Shown here: positions 54,611 through 63,967 of the stretch, one piece after another
Layout: each line of letters opens with the position of its first letter
How positions within the stretch are numbered: position 1 is the stretch's first letter
Assembly (NCBI RefSeq): GCF_002879885.1
Contig: NZ_PNYA01000019.1
Coordinates: 62,001 to 126,000 of the forward strand
DNA: 64,000 nt
Origin: Trinickia dabaoshanensis
GTDB lineage: Bacteria; Pseudomonadota; Gammaproteobacteria; Burkholderiales; Burkholderiaceae
Reading direction: 5' to 3'
The notes under the pieces: generated by a model
The model's input: only the letters and a program-made list of their open reading frames with translations
Databases searched by the model: none
What the model was told of the DNA's origin: nothing
Position numbers and translations under genes: made by a program

Positions 54611-54711
54611 GCGTCTGTCGGAAGCCTTACGAAAGAATTTCGCAAGGATACCAAAAACGGCTCATCGGCCACGCCCAGTGCGATCGCACCGGGCGCGGCG
54701 ATCACGGCAAC

Positions 54712-55593
54712 TTACAGCACCGACTTCAGCAGACGGCCCATCTCCGACGGGTTCTTCGTCACTTTGATGCCGCACGATTCCATGATTTCGAGCTTCGCTT
54801 CGGCCGTATCGGCACCGCCCGAGATCAGCGCGCCGGCGTGGCCCATGCGCTTGCCCGGAGGCGCCGTGACACCGGCGATGAAGCCGACGACCGGCTTGGT
54901 CATGTTGTCCTTGATCCAGTAAGCCGCGTTCGCTTCGTCCGGACCGCCGATTTCGCCGATCATGATCACGGCGTCCGTATCCGGATCGTCGTTGAACATC
55001 TTCATGACGTCGATGTGCTTCAGACCGTTGATCGGGTCGCCGCCGATACCGACCGCCGACGATTGGCCGAGGCCGAGCGCCGTCAGTTGCCCCACGGCTT
55101 CATACGTCAGCGTGCCCGAACGCGACACGACGCCGATGCGGCCCTTGCGGTGGATGTGACCGGGCATGATGCCGATCTTTAGCTCGTCCGGCGTGATCGT
55201 GCCCGGGCAGTTCGGTCCGAGCAGCAGCGTCTTGCGGTTTTCACGGCGCATACGATCGCGCACTTCGATCATGTCGCGAACGGGGATGCCTTCGGTAATG
55301 CAGATCGCGAGGTCGAGATCGGCTTCCACCGCTTCCCAGATCGCCGCTGCGGCGCCTGCGGGCGGCACGTAGATGACCGAGACGGTCGCGCCGGTTTCGG
55401 CCTTCGCTTCCTTCACGCTGCCGTAGATCGGAATGCCTTCGAAATCTTCGCCGGCCTTCTTCGGGTTCACGCCCGCGACGAACGCTTCGCGGCCGTTGGC
55501 GTACTCACGGCATGCGCGCGTATGGAACTGGCCGGTTTTACCGGTGATGCCCTGCGTGATGACCTTCGTGTCTTTGTTGATCAGAATCGACAT
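54712..55593 (-). CDS. sucD: Succinyl-CoA synthetase, ADP-forming, alpha subunit
   Basis: Citric-acid-cycle enzyme subunit that carries the phosphohistidine and binds CoA. The 293-residue protein has MSILINKDTKVITQGITGKTGQFHT (the N-terminal CoA-binding motif), the IIYVPPAGAAAAIWEA-type segment, and GHAGALISGGADTAEAK with the active His in the G-H-A-G-A motif. Length is normal. It follows sucC by 39 bases. Confidence 0.96.
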   Translation of the reverse strand: MSILINKDTKVITQGITGKTGQFHTRACREYANGREAFVAGVNPKKAGEDFEGIPIYGSVKEAKAETGATVSVIYVPPAGAAAAIWEAVEADLDLAICITEGIPVRDMIEVRDRMRRENRKTLLLGPNCPGTITPDELKIGIMPGHIHRKGRIGVVSRSGTLTYEAVGQLTALGLGQSSAVGIGGDPINGLKHIDVMKMFNDDPDTDAVIMIGEIGGPDEANAAYWIKDNMTKPVVGFIAGVTAPPGKRMGHAGALISGGADTAEAKLEIMESCGIKVTKNPSEMGRLLKSVL

Positions 55594-55632
55594 GTATTGA
55601 CCTCTGTTCGTATCCTGTTGCGTCCGGGCCGC

Positions 55633-56802
55633 TTACGCGTTGCCCTGGACTGCCGCGACGACCTTCTGCGCAGCCTCTTCCATGCTGTCCGCCGAGATGA
55701 TCGGCAGGCCCGATTCAGCAAGCATCTTCTTGCCGAGGTCTTCGTTCGTGCCCTTCATGCGCACGACGAGCGGAACGTTCAGGTTCACCGCCTTCGAACC
55801 GGCGATCACGCCTTCCGCGATCACGTCGCAGCGCATGATGCCGCCGAAGATGTTCACGAGAATCGCCTTCAGACCCGGGTTCTTCAGCATCAACTTGAAC
55901 GCTTCGGTAACCTTCTCCGTCGTCGCGCCGCCGCCGACGTCCAGGAAGTTCGCCGGCTCGCCGCCGAACAGCTTGATCGTGTCCATCGTCGCCATGGCCA
56001 GACCGGCGCCGTTCACGAGGCAGCCGATGTTGCCGTCGAGCGAGATGTAGGCCAGGTCGAACTTCGACGCTTCCACTTCAGCCGGATCTTCTTCGTCCAG
56101 ATCGCGGTACGCGACGATTTCCGGATGACGGAACAGCGCGTTCGAATCGAAGTTGAACTTGGCGTCGAGCGCGATCACCTTGCCGTCGCCCGTGAGGATC
56201 AGCGGGTTGATTTCGGCCAGCGACGCATCGGTTTCCCACGTGGCCTTGTACAGACCTTGCAGAATCGCGCGCGCTTGCGGGATCGATGCGTCGGGCACGC
56301 CGATCTTCTTCGCGAGGTCGTCGGCTTCCGAATCGAGCAGACCCTTCGACGGATCGACGGCGACCTTGTGGATCGCTTCCGGCGTCTTCGCGGCCACTTC
56401 CTCGATGTCCATGCCGCCTTCGCTGGACGCCATCACGACGACGCGTTGCGAGACGCGGTCGATCACGAGGCCGACGTAGAGTTCCTTCTTGATGTCCGCG
56501 CCTTCTTCGATCAGCAGGCGGTTCACCTTCTGGCCTTCCGGACCGGTTTGGTGCGTGACGAGCTGCATGCCGAGGATCTGGTTCGCGTACTCGCGAACTT
56601 GCTCGAGCGACTTGGCCACCTTCACGCCGCCGCCCTTACCGCGACCGCCCGCGTGAATCTGCGCCTTGACGACCCACACCGGGCCGCCCAGCTCTTCAGC
56701 GGCCTTGACCGCGTCATCCACCGAAAACACCGGCTTGCCGCGCGGTACCGCGACGCCGAATTTCCGCAGGATTTCCTTACCCTGGTACTCGTGAATCTTC
56801 AT
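55633..56802 (-). CDS. sucC: Succinyl-CoA synthetase, ADP-forming, beta subunit
   Basis: The ATP-grasp beta subunit of succinyl-CoA synthetase. The 389-residue protein has [22 protein letters not shown], then [42 protein letters not shown] and [20 protein letters not shown]. All are standard SucC motifs. It lies 12 bases downstream of a DUF2889 gene, so the set from recX or DUF2889 onward may be transcribed together. GAAGGGAA upstream is a fair ribosome-binding site. Confidence 0.96.
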   Translation of the reverse strand: MKIHEYQGKEILRKFGVAVPRGKPVFSVDDAVKAAEELGGPVWVVKAQIHAGGRGKGGGVKVAKSLEQVREYANQILGMQLVTHQTGPEGQKVNRLLIEEGADIKKELYVGLVIDRVSQRVVVMASSEGGMDIEEVAAKTPEAIHKVAVDPSKGLLDSEADDLAKKIGVPDASIPQARAILQGLYKATWETDASLAEINPLILTGDGKVIALDAKFNFDSNALFRHPEIVAYRDLDEEDPAEVEASKFDLAYISLDGNIGCLVNGAGLAMATMDTIKLFGGEPANFLDVGGGATTEKVTEAFKLMLKNPGLKAILVNIFGGIMRCDVIAEGVIAGSKAVNLNVPLVVRMKGTNEDLGKKMLAESGLPIISADSMEEAAQKVVAAVQGNA

Positions 56803-56814
56803 GCGTGATTCCCT

Positions 56815-57531
56815 TCAGTCTGAGTGAGAGTTAGATTGAACTTCGTTATGGTTTTTCGTCGTCGAGCCGGGCGCGTCAGGCCCAGCCGGGTCGCTTACCG
56901 ATGCCGGTGCCTGACCCGCCGATGCGTCGCTCGTTTTGAGGCTGCGCGGTACGTGCCCGTGCCAGCGCGGGTAAAAGCGGCGCACCGCTTCGCCGTCGAA
57001 GCGCAGCGCGTGGCAGCGATCGAGCTGGAATGGCGGTTCGCGATGTGCGCCGGGGCTGTCGGAGTCGCCTTCAGCGGTATCCGTCGCGCTGTCGCGCGTG
57101 CTCCAAACGTCGCCGGCGAATGCTTGGATCGCGGCGGACGGCAAAATGGAGCAGAGTTCGGTGAGATGCGTGCAGCCTGCCGTTCCGGCGAGCAAGCGCC
57201 GTGCTTGGCGGCGGAAATCGTTGAGGAGGTTGAGACCGATGAGGGCGCGGTAGGCGGGATTGGCGGCTTCGCAATGACCGGGGTAAGGCACCCATTCCGA
57301 CGACGCTTCGGCGTCGACGATGGTGAGCTTGCGGTCGATAGTGATGCGAAGCCAGAGTTCATGGATCGGTAGGCCCTTGGGCCGGACACCGGGCGCCAAT
57401 GCGACATCGCGCGGCTTATGGTCGGTCAGACACGCCTCGAGATCCCACAGACCGTCGTCGCGCTCGAAGGCTTCCGCTCGGATTGCGCGGCGATGGCGCA
57501 ACTGGCGGGAGGCGGGCGGCGAAAGCGGCAT
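56815..57531 (-). CDS. DUF2889 family protein
   Basis: A 238-residue protein, MPLSPPASRQLRHRRAIRAEAFERDDGLWDLEACLTDHKPRDV, typical of DUF2889. The core includes PIHELWLRITIDRKLTIVDAEASS and GCTHLTELC. A variable Pro/Ser-rich C-terminal tail follows. The function is unknown. It lies 82 bases downstream of recX and 12 bases upstream of sucC, the position it holds in related genomes. Confidence 0.85.
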   Translation of the reverse strand: MPLSPPASRQLRHRRAIRAEAFERDDGLWDLEACLTDHKPRDVALAPGVRPKGLPIHELWLRITIDRKLTIVDAEASSEWVPYPGHCEAANPAYRALIGLNLLNDFRRQARRLLAGTAGCTHLTELCSILPSAAIQAFAGDVWSTRDSATDTAEGDSDSPGAHREPPFQLDRCHALRFDGEAVRRFYPRWHGHVPRSLKTSDASAGQAPASVSDPAGPDAPGSTTKNHNEVQSNSHSD

Positions 57532-57613
57532 GCGAGGGGAACGGCTGGAGAGGAAAACCGATGGATTTTACCATACTGAGTATGACAGGCGCCGCGAGCC
57601 CGCCCCGCTCGCC

Positions 57614-58183
57614 TTATTCGTCGCTCCAGTCGTCGTCGCCTTTGAGAACCTGCGAAATCGTGGAATGCGAGAACCCGCGCATCGCGAGAAAGCGCGTTTG
57701 CTTCACCCGCTCGGCGGGCGAGCCCGGAAGCTGACCGAACTTCTTACGCCACACCGCCTGAGCACGAGCCCGTTCGGTGTCGCGCAGTTGCGCGCCGACC
57801 GATTGGACCAGCGTGTCGTCGAGCCCATGCTGGCGCAACTCGCCTACGATACGGCTCGCCCCCAACTTCGACGAACGCCGATTCATCAGGCTTTCGGCGA
57901 AGCGCGCATCGGATAGCAGGCCTTCCCGTTCGAGCGAATCGAGCAGCGGATCGAGTTCGTCGCCGGGTTCGACGAACGGAGCAAGCTTGCGGGTGAGTTC
58001 GGCGCGGCTGTATTCGCGCCGCGAGAGGTAATCGATTGCCCGCATTTTCAGCGGGCGAGTAGGCCGGCGCGAACGGCCGGCCTCGTCGGATTCTTCCGAA
58101 GCGGCCGACGATGAATCGAACGCCTCGTCATCGGATTGCGGATCGAGCGGATCGGAGCGCCGCGGCGCCCGCCCTTTGCGCAT
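57614..58183 (-). CDS. recX: RecA regulatory protein RecX
   Basis: A 189-residue protein that binds RecA filaments and limits their activity. Charged N terminus, then the RecX repeat SRREYSRAELTRKLAPFVEPGDELDPLLDSLEREGLLSDARFAESLMNRR, with SDARFAESL the hallmark, and later GFSHSTISQVL. A GTG at 58186 and an ATG at 58183 begin the frame; I use the ATG. It lies 10 bases after recA, so it is co-transcribed and shares its SOS control. Confidence 0.92.
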   Translation of the reverse strand: MRKGRAPRRSDPLDPQSDDEAFDSSSAASEESDEAGRSRRPTRPLKMRAIDYLSRREYSRAELTRKLAPFVEPGDELDPLLDSLEREGLLSDARFAESLMNRRSSKLGASRIVGELRQHGLDDTLVQSVGAQLRDTERARAQAVWRKKFGQLPGSPAERVKQTRFLAMRGFSHSTISQVLKGDDDWSDE

Positions 58184-58193
58184 CACGAGCGGC

Positions 58194-59267
58194 TTACTCT
58201 TCTTCGTCCGCTACTTCGACGTCGCTACCGGTACTGGCCGGCATCGCATTGACGCCGAGCGATTCGCGGATCTTGTTCTCGATCTCGCGCGCCATTTCGG
58301 GATTCTCGCGCAGGAACTCACGCGCGTTGTCCTTACCTTGGCCGATCCGTTCTCCGCTGTAGCTATACCAGGCGCCCGCCTTGTCGACGATCTTCGCTTG
58401 CACGCCGAGGTCGATGATTTCGCCCTGACGCGAAATACCCTCGCCGTAGAGGATGTCGAAGATCGCTTCGCGGAACGGGGGCGACACCTTGTTCTTGACG
58501 ACCTTCACGCGCGTTTCGTTGCCGATCACTTCGTCGTTCTTCTTGATCGAGCCGATCCGGCGGATATCGAGCCGCACCGACGCGTAGAACTTCAGCGCGT
58601 TACCGCCCGTGGTGGTTTCCGGGTTGCCGAACATGACGCCGATCTTCATCCGAATCTGGTTGATGAAGATGACGAGGCAGTTCGTACGCTTGATCGTGCC
58701 CGTGAGCTTACGCAGCGCCTGCGACATCAGCCGTGCCTGCAAGCCCGGCAGCGAATCGCCCATCTCGCCTTCGATTTCGGCCTTCGGCACGAGCGCTGCG
58801 ACCGAGTCGATCACGATCATGTCGATCGAGCCCGAGCGCACGAGCGCATCGGCGATTTCGAGTGCTTGCTCGCCCGTGTCCGGTTGCGACACCAGCAGAT
58901 CGCTCACGTTCACACCGAGCTTCTGCGCGTATTGGATGTCGAGCGCGTGTTCGGCATCGATAAACGCAGCGGTGCCGCCGATCTTTTGCATTTCGGCGAT
59001 GACTTGCAGCGTCAGCGTGGTTTTACCCGACGATTCCGGGCCGTAGATCTCGACCACACGGCCGCGCGGCAAGCCGCCCACGCCCAGTGCGATGTCCAGA
59101 CCGAGCGAGCCCGTCGACACGACCTGGATGTCCTCGACCACCTCGCCGTCGCCGAGCCGCATGACCGACCCTTTGCCGAACTGCTTCTCGATCTGCGCGA
59201 GCGCGGCGGCCAGCGCCTTGCTCTTTTCAGCCGTCAGTCCAGCCGAGCCTTTCTTGCTTTCTTCCAT
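58194..59267 (-). CDS. recA: Recombinase RecA
   Basis: The central DNA strand-exchange ATPase and SOS co-protease. The 357-residue protein has Walker [28 protein letters not shown], and [10 protein letters not shown]-type ([18 protein letters not shown]). The acidic C-terminal tail (EVADEEE) is typical. ATG at 59267; the frame is open 10 codons further. A LexA box at 59402-59417 overlaps the promoter. Confidence 0.97.
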   Translation of the reverse strand: MEESKKGSAGLTAEKSKALAAALAQIEKQFGKGSVMRLGDGEVVEDIQVVSTGSLGLDIALGVGGLPRGRVVEIYGPESSGKTTLTLQVIAEMQKIGGTAAFIDAEHALDIQYAQKLGVNVSDLLVSQPDTGEQALEIADALVRSGSIDMIVIDSVAALVPKAEIEGEMGDSLPGLQARLMSQALRKLTGTIKRTNCLVIFINQIRMKIGVMFGNPETTTGGNALKFYASVRLDIRRIGSIKKNDEVIGNETRVKVVKNKVSPPFREAIFDILYGEGISRQGEIIDLGVQAKIVDKAGAWYSYSGERIGQGKDNAREFLRENPEMAREIENKIRESLGVNAMPASTGSDVEVADEEE

Positions 59268-59401
59268 GAATCGTCCTTTGCTATGATGAGCGGGCATCTG
59301 CGGCGGGCGGGCCGGGCGATGAGGCGCCGATGACTGCGCAACCCCGGTTCAAACCGAGGCCGCTTTTTGCCATACGCCGGCTGGCGCTCGAAACGCAGAT
59401 A

Positions 59402-59430
59402 CTGTATAAAAAAACAGGGTTCTTTGCAAG
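59402..59430 (-). promoter_or_regulatory. recA promoter with LexA (SOS) box
   Basis: CTGT-ATAAAAAA-ACAG at 59402-59417 is a full CTGT-N8-ACAG SOS box. On the - strand CTTGCA (complement of 59425-59430) and TATACA (complement of 59403-59408) are 16 bases apart and form the recA promoter, so LexA would cover the -10 and spacer. The leader to the ATG is about 130 bases. The rest of the 306-base gap 59268-59573, towards the response regulator gene, shows nothing definite. Confidence 0.8.
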
Positions 59431-59573
59431 CCCGATGCGGGCGAATTTGCGTTGCGGCAACGAAGTATCGGAGCGGCGCCTCGCGAAGCCGCTTCCCGCG
59501 TCGGTTCCACAAGACCACCGGAGACACCCGCCCGACACCGGCCCGAAAGCGCCGGCCTGCCGTGCGGTGCATC

Positions 59574-60362
59574 ATGCGAATACTCATTGCCGAAGACGAC
59601 AGCATACTCGCGGACGGCCTCGTCCGATCACTCCGCCGATCGGGCTATGCCGTCGATCACGTGAAGAGCGGGAACGAGGCCGACGCCGCGCTCTCCATGC
59701 AGACGTTCGACCTTCTCATTCTCGATCTCGGCCTGCCGCGCATGTCCGGGCTGGAAGTGCTGCGTCGGCTGCGCGCGCGCAACTCGGCCTTGCCGGTACT
59801 GATTCTGACGGCCGTCGACAGCGTCGACGAGCGCGTGAAAGCGCTCGACCTCGGCGCCGACGATTACATGAGCAAGCCGTTTCATCTAAACGAACTCGAG
59901 GCGCGCGTGCGCGCGCTGACGCGGCGCGGCAGCGGCGGCGGCCCCGCCCTCGTACGGCACGGCTCGCTCGCGTACGACCAGGTGGGGCGCGTGGCGTCGG
60001 TCAACGATCAGGTGCTCGAACTGTCGGCGCGCGAGCTTGGCGTGCTGGAGATCCTCTTGCAGCGCATCGGGCGCCTCGTCTCCAAGGAACAACTCGTCGA
60101 TCACCTGTGCGAGTGGGGCGAGGAAGTCAGCAATAACGCGATCGAGGTGTACGTTCATCGCCTGCGCAAGAAAATCGAGCCGAGCGGCGTGCGCATCATC
60201 ACCGTACGGGGTCTAGGCTATTGTCTGGAGAAACCCGCGACCAATTGCGCCGCGCCTGCCAGCGCGAGCCCCAGCGCCACGAACACACCGGCCGAGCCCG
60301 TGACGAACGTGCCCGTTCCACCCCCGTCAGCCGACGTTGCCGCGAACGCCCGGCCCAAGTAG
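59574..60362 (+). CDS. OmpR-family response regulator, TctD-like, with Pro/Ala-rich tail
   Basis: A 262-residue regulator. The receiver has acidic pocket EDD (7-9), phosphoacceptor Asp51 in LLILDLGLP and Lys in YMSKPF. The winged helix (VLELSARELGVLEILLQRIGRLVSKEQLVDHLCEWGEEVSNNAIEVYVHRLRKK) ends in RGLGYCLEK near residue 216. About 45 residues of Ala/Pro/Thr-rich sequence follow, which the family normally lacks. The start is the ATG at 59574. The kinase gene begins 7 bases after the TAG stop. Confidence 0.92.
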   Translation: MRILIAEDDSILADGLVRSLRRSGYAVDHVKSGNEADAALSMQTFDLLILDLGLPRMSGLEVLRRLRARNSALPVLILTAVDSVDERVKALDLGADDYMSKPFHLNELEARVRALTRRGSGGGPALVRHGSLAYDQVGRVASVNDQVLELSARELGVLEILLQRIGRLVSKEQLVDHLCEWGEEVSNNAIEVYVHRLRKKIEPSGVRIITVRGLGYCLEKPATNCAAPASASPSATNTPAEPVTNVPVPPPSADVAANARPK

Positions 60363-60369
60363 GCCCGCC

Positions 60370-61968
60370 GTGGCTTCCCCCGCTTCCGCGAACGACGGCG
60401 TGCCGCACGCGTCCGACTCGCCCCCGTCCGACCAGAGCGCGCCACCTACGTTGCTCTCGCCCTCCAGCGCGACGATGCGCGCCGAGGCCGACGCGGCCAA
60501 TCCGTTCGCCCCGCCCGACGAAAGCGAGCCGGCGCCCCCTACCCGGCCTCGTTCCCTGTTCGGTGAAATTCTCGATTGGATGCTCGCGCCGCTGTTGCTG
60601 CTCTGGCCGATGAGCATCGCCGTCACCTATCTCGTCGCCAAAACGATCGCCAACGGCCCGTTCGACCGCGGCCTCGAAACGGACGCCTACGTGCTCGCCC
60701 GGCAGATCCACCCGGTAAACGGCGTGGCCGCGTTGACGCTGCCCGAGGCCGCTCGCGATTTCTTGACCGGCGACAATGTCGATAAGGTCTTCTATCAAGT
60801 GATCGGCACGCGTGGCGAGCTCGTGGCCGGCGTGCCCGACATGCCGTTGCCGAACGACGACGACCGGCCGCAGCCCGGCCTCGTGGAATTTCGCGACGCG
60901 ACGCTCGCGGGCAACGACATCCGCATCGCCTATACGACGGTGGCCCTTGCGCCGAACGGCGGCAACGAGCAGCCGGTGCTCGTGCAAGTGGGCGAGACGT
61001 TCGACAAACGCAGCGCGCTCGCCAACGAGATCATCAAAGGCGTGATCCTGCCGCAGTTCGTGATCTTGCCGTTGGCGATCGTACTCGTGTGGTTCGGATT
61101 GTCGCGCGGGCTCGCGCCGCTGACGACGCTGCAGGCGAACTTACGCGCGCGCCGGCCGGACGACCTTTCGCCGCTCGAGGCCTCGAGCGCGCCGCCCGAG
61201 ATCGAGCCGCTCGTCACCTCGTTCAACGATTTGCTGACCCGCCTCGCACAAAACGTCGAACTGCAAAAGCGCTTCATCGCCGACGCGGCGCATCAAATGA
61301 AGACTCCGCTCGCCGGGTTGCACACGCAGGCCGAACTCGCCCTGCGCGACGACGTCTCGCCCGACGTTCGCCGCTCGCTCGAGCAGATCGCGACCGGCGC
61401 CGATCAGGCCGCCCGCCTCGTCACGCAACTGCTGGCGCTCGCGCGCGCCGAGAATCGCAGTTCCGGCCAGGTGTTCACGCACGTCGAAGTCGCGCATCTC
61501 GCCCGGCTTGCCGTGCGCGACTGGGTGCGGGCGGCGCTCGCCAAGCAGATGGATTTGGGCTACGAGGGCCCCGATGAGCCGGTTTTCGTCGACGGCAACC
61601 CCATCATGCTGCGGGAAATGCTGTCGAACGTCATCGATAACGCGATCCGCTACACGCCGGCCGGCGGCCGCATTACCGTGCGCGTGCGTCCACGGCGGGA
61701 GATCGGCCACGTCCTGATCGAAGTCGAAGACACCGGCCCGGGTATCGCGGCGGCCGAACGGCCGAAGGTGGTGGAGCGGTTTTATCGAATCCTTGGGCGA
61801 GAAGGCGACGGCAGCGGCCTCGGTCTTGCGATCGTACGCGAGATTGCCGTGATGCACGGCGGCACGCTCACGATCGACGACCACGTTTATCAAGAATCGC
61901 CTCGTCTTGCGGGCACGCTCGTGCGCATCAGCCTGCCGATTTCGGAAGAGACCCCGAACTTACCCTGA
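60370..61968 (+). CDS. Sensor histidine kinase, TctE-like
   Basis: Kinase for the regulator just upstream. After a Pro/Ser-rich N terminus of about 60 residues, TM1 (MLAPLLLLWPMSIAVTYLV) is followed by a periplasmic 2CSK_N-type sensor of about 140 residues and TM2. HAMP and DHp follow with phosphoacceptor His308 in AAHQMKTPLAG, then the ATPase ([31 protein letters not shown]). The start is not certain: GTG at 60370 (AGTAGG 6 bases upstream) is used; ATG at 60475 is the alternative and removes the Pro-rich part. 532 residues as given. Confidence 0.9.
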   Translation: MASPASANDGVPHASDSPPSDQSAPPTLLSPSSATMRAEADAANPFAPPDESEPAPPTRPRSLFGEILDWMLAPLLLLWPMSIAVTYLVAKTIANGPFDRGLETDAYVLARQIHPVNGVAALTLPEAARDFLTGDNVDKVFYQVIGTRGELVAGVPDMPLPNDDDRPQPGLVEFRDATLAGNDIRIAYTTVALAPNGGNEQPVLVQVGETFDKRSALANEIIKGVILPQFVILPLAIVLVWFGLSRGLAPLTTLQANLRARRPDDLSPLEASSAPPEIEPLVTSFNDLLTRLAQNVELQKRFIADAAHQMKTPLAGLHTQAELALRDDVSPDVRRSLEQIATGADQAARLVTQLLALARAENRSSGQVFTHVEVAHLARLAVRDWVRAALAKQMDLGYEGPDEPVFVDGNPIMLREMLSNVIDNAIRYTPAGGRITVRVRPRREIGHVLIEVEDTGPGIAAAERPKVVERFYRILGREGDGSGLGLAIVREIAVMHGGTLTIDDHVYQESPRLAGTLVRISLPISEETPNLP

Positions 61969-62211
61969 GAGGGGTGCCCGGCCACGCATTTTTCCGGCCA
62001 TCAAATCGACGCCACAGCGAACTTGCATCTATTTTGCGAGTTTTTGCCGCAAGAAGCGATCATGAAGCCGACATTCGCTCTTTCAGGGAATATCCAGTGG
62101 ATACACCATCGGCGTCAGTAGGCCGTAAGTTTTCGTTCCAATAATCTTCCACGGGTGGGCAAGGACTGTCGCCGCCTGCGAACGCATTATCAAAATTATT
62201 GGAGACGAACG

Positions 62212-63870
62212 ATGGCAACCCTTGGCGGGCAGGTTTCGCACGCGCCGATGACCAGCGACGAGAAACGCGTGATCTTCGCGTCGTCGCTCGGCACCGTGTT
62301 CGAGTGGTACGACTTTTATCTAGCGGGCTCGCTCGCGGCTTACATCAGCAAGAGCTTTTTCTCCGGGATCAATCCGACCGCCGCATTCATCTTCACGCTG
62401 CTCGGCTTTGCCGCGGGCTTCGCGGTGCGTCCGTTCGGCGCGCTCGTGTTCGGGCGGCTCGGCGACATGGTCGGCCGTAAATACACGTTCCTGATCACGA
62501 TCATGATCATGGGTCTCTCGACGTTCATCGTCGGGTTCCTGCCGGGCTACGCCTCGATCGGTTTCGCGTCGCCCGTGATCTTCATCGCCATGCGGCTGCT
62601 GCAGGGCTTGGCACTCGGCGGCGAGTACGGCGGCGCGGCCACGTACGTCGCGGAGCATGCGCCGGCTAACCGCCGCGGCTATTACACGTCTTGGATTCAA
62701 ACGACGGCCACGCTCGGGCTGTTCCTCTCGCTGCTCGTGATTCTGGGTGTGCGCACGGCGATGGGCGAAGAATCGTTCGGCGCCTGGGGCTGGCGCATTC
62801 CGTTCGTCGCTTCGCTGATTTTGCTGGCCGTTTCGGTCTGGATTCGCCTGCAACTGAGCGAGTCGCCGGCGTTCGAGCGGATCAAGGCGGAGGGCAAGAC
62901 GTCGAAGGCGCCGCTCACGGAAGCCTTTGGCCAATGGAAAAACCTGAAGGTCGTGATCGTCGCGTTGATCGGCCTGACGGCCGGCCAAGCGGTGGTCTGG
63001 TACACGGGTCAGTTCTATGCGCTGTTCTTCCTCACGCAAACGCTGAAGGTGGATGGCACAAGCGCGAACATCCTGATCGCGCTCGCTTTGCTCATCGGCA
63101 CGCCGTTTTTCGTGTTCTTCGGCTCGCTGTCGGACCGGATCGGGCGCAAACCGGTGATCATGGTCGGTTGCTTGATCGCCGCCGTGACGTACTTCCCGCT
63201 GTTCAAGGCACTGACGCACTACGCGAACCCGACGCTCGAAGCCGCCGAGCAGAGAGCACCGATCGTGGTCATCGCCAACCCCGACGAATGCTCGTTCCAG
63301 TTCAACCCGGTGGGTACGTCGAAGTTCACGAGCTCATGCGATATCGCCAAGAGCGCGCTGGCCAAGTCGGGCCTGAACTATTCGAACGTCGCAGCGCCGG
63401 CTGGGACGATGGCCCAGATCAAGGTCGGCGATACGGTCATCGACACCTATGACGGCAAGGCCGCCGACGCGAAGGAGAAAGGAGCGGTATTCACCAAGAC
63501 GCTTTCGGGAACGCTCAAGAGCGCGGGCTACCCGGCGAAAGCCGATCCGTCGCAATTGAATTGGCCGATGACCGTGGCGATTTTGGCGGTGCTCGTGATC
63601 TACGTGACGATGGTGTACGGGCCGATCGCGGCGATGCTCGTCGAGATGTTCCCGACGCGGATTCGGTATACGTCGATGTCGCTGCCCTATCACATCGGCA
63701 ACGGCTGGTTCGGCGGGTTCTTGCCGGCCACTGCGTTCGCCATCGTCGCGGCGCGGGGGAACATCTACTCCGGGCTCTGGTATCCGGTGGCGATCGCACT
63801 GGGTACGTTCGTGATCGGGATGCTGTTCGTCAAGGAAACCAAGGACTCGAACATCTACGCGCAGGACTGA
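62212..63870 (+). CDS. MHS-family MFS transporter with large extra loop
   Basis: A 552-residue metabolite:H+ symporter of the ProP/KgtP/ShiA group. The opening SSLGTVFEWYDFYLAGSLA and the loop GRLGDMVGRKYTF are diagnostic. RLLQGLALGGEYGGAATYVAEHAP and the second-half loop GSLSDRIGRKPVIM complete the MHS signatures. Residues about 338-450 form an additional soluble region between two TM helices, with Cys360 and Cys376, probably periplasmic; ordinary MHS proteins are around 430-500 residues. GGAG lies close before the ATG at 62212. The substrate is unknown. It follows the two-component genes by 243 bases. Confidence 0.88.
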   Translation: MATLGGQVSHAPMTSDEKRVIFASSLGTVFEWYDFYLAGSLAAYISKSFFSGINPTAAFIFTLLGFAAGFAVRPFGALVFGRLGDMVGRKYTFLITIMIMGLSTFIVGFLPGYASIGFASPVIFIAMRLLQGLALGGEYGGAATYVAEHAPANRRGYYTSWIQTTATLGLFLSLLVILGVRTAMGEESFGAWGWRIPFVASLILLAVSVWIRLQLSESPAFERIKAEGKTSKAPLTEAFGQWKNLKVVIVALIGLTAGQAVVWYTGQFYALFFLTQTLKVDGTSANILIALALLIGTPFFVFFGSLSDRIGRKPVIMVGCLIAAVTYFPLFKALTHYANPTLEAAEQRAPIVVIANPDECSFQFNPVGTSKFTSSCDIAKSALAKSGLNYSNVAAPAGTMAQIKVGDTVIDTYDGKAADAKEKGAVFTKTLSGTLKSAGYPAKADPSQLNWPMTVAILAVLVIYVTMVYGPIAAMLVEMFPTRIRYTSMSLPYHIGNGWFGGFLPATAFAIVAARGNIYSGLWYPVAIALGTFVIGMLFVKETKDSNIYAQD

Positions 63871-63927
63871 GGTAGGGAACGGGCGGGTTGGGCGGCCACG
63901 GTTTTTATGGGCCGCAGCAGAAAGGAC

Positions 63928-63956
63928 TTGACAGCCCGGCCCGCCTTCACCATAAT
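63928..63956 (+). promoter_or_regulatory. Sigma-70 promoter of the tRNA gene
   Basis: TTGACA (63928-63933) and CATAAT (63951-63956) are 17 bases apart, almost a perfect consensus promoter. The tRNA starts 12 bases after the -10, as for stable RNA genes. Confidence 0.8.
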
Positions 63957-63967
63957 CGATCTTCTTC

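Noticed and set aside
55522-56808. 428-codon + strand open frame
   Set aside because: Antisense to sucC; low-complexity Arg/His/Leu composition and no ribosome-binding site.
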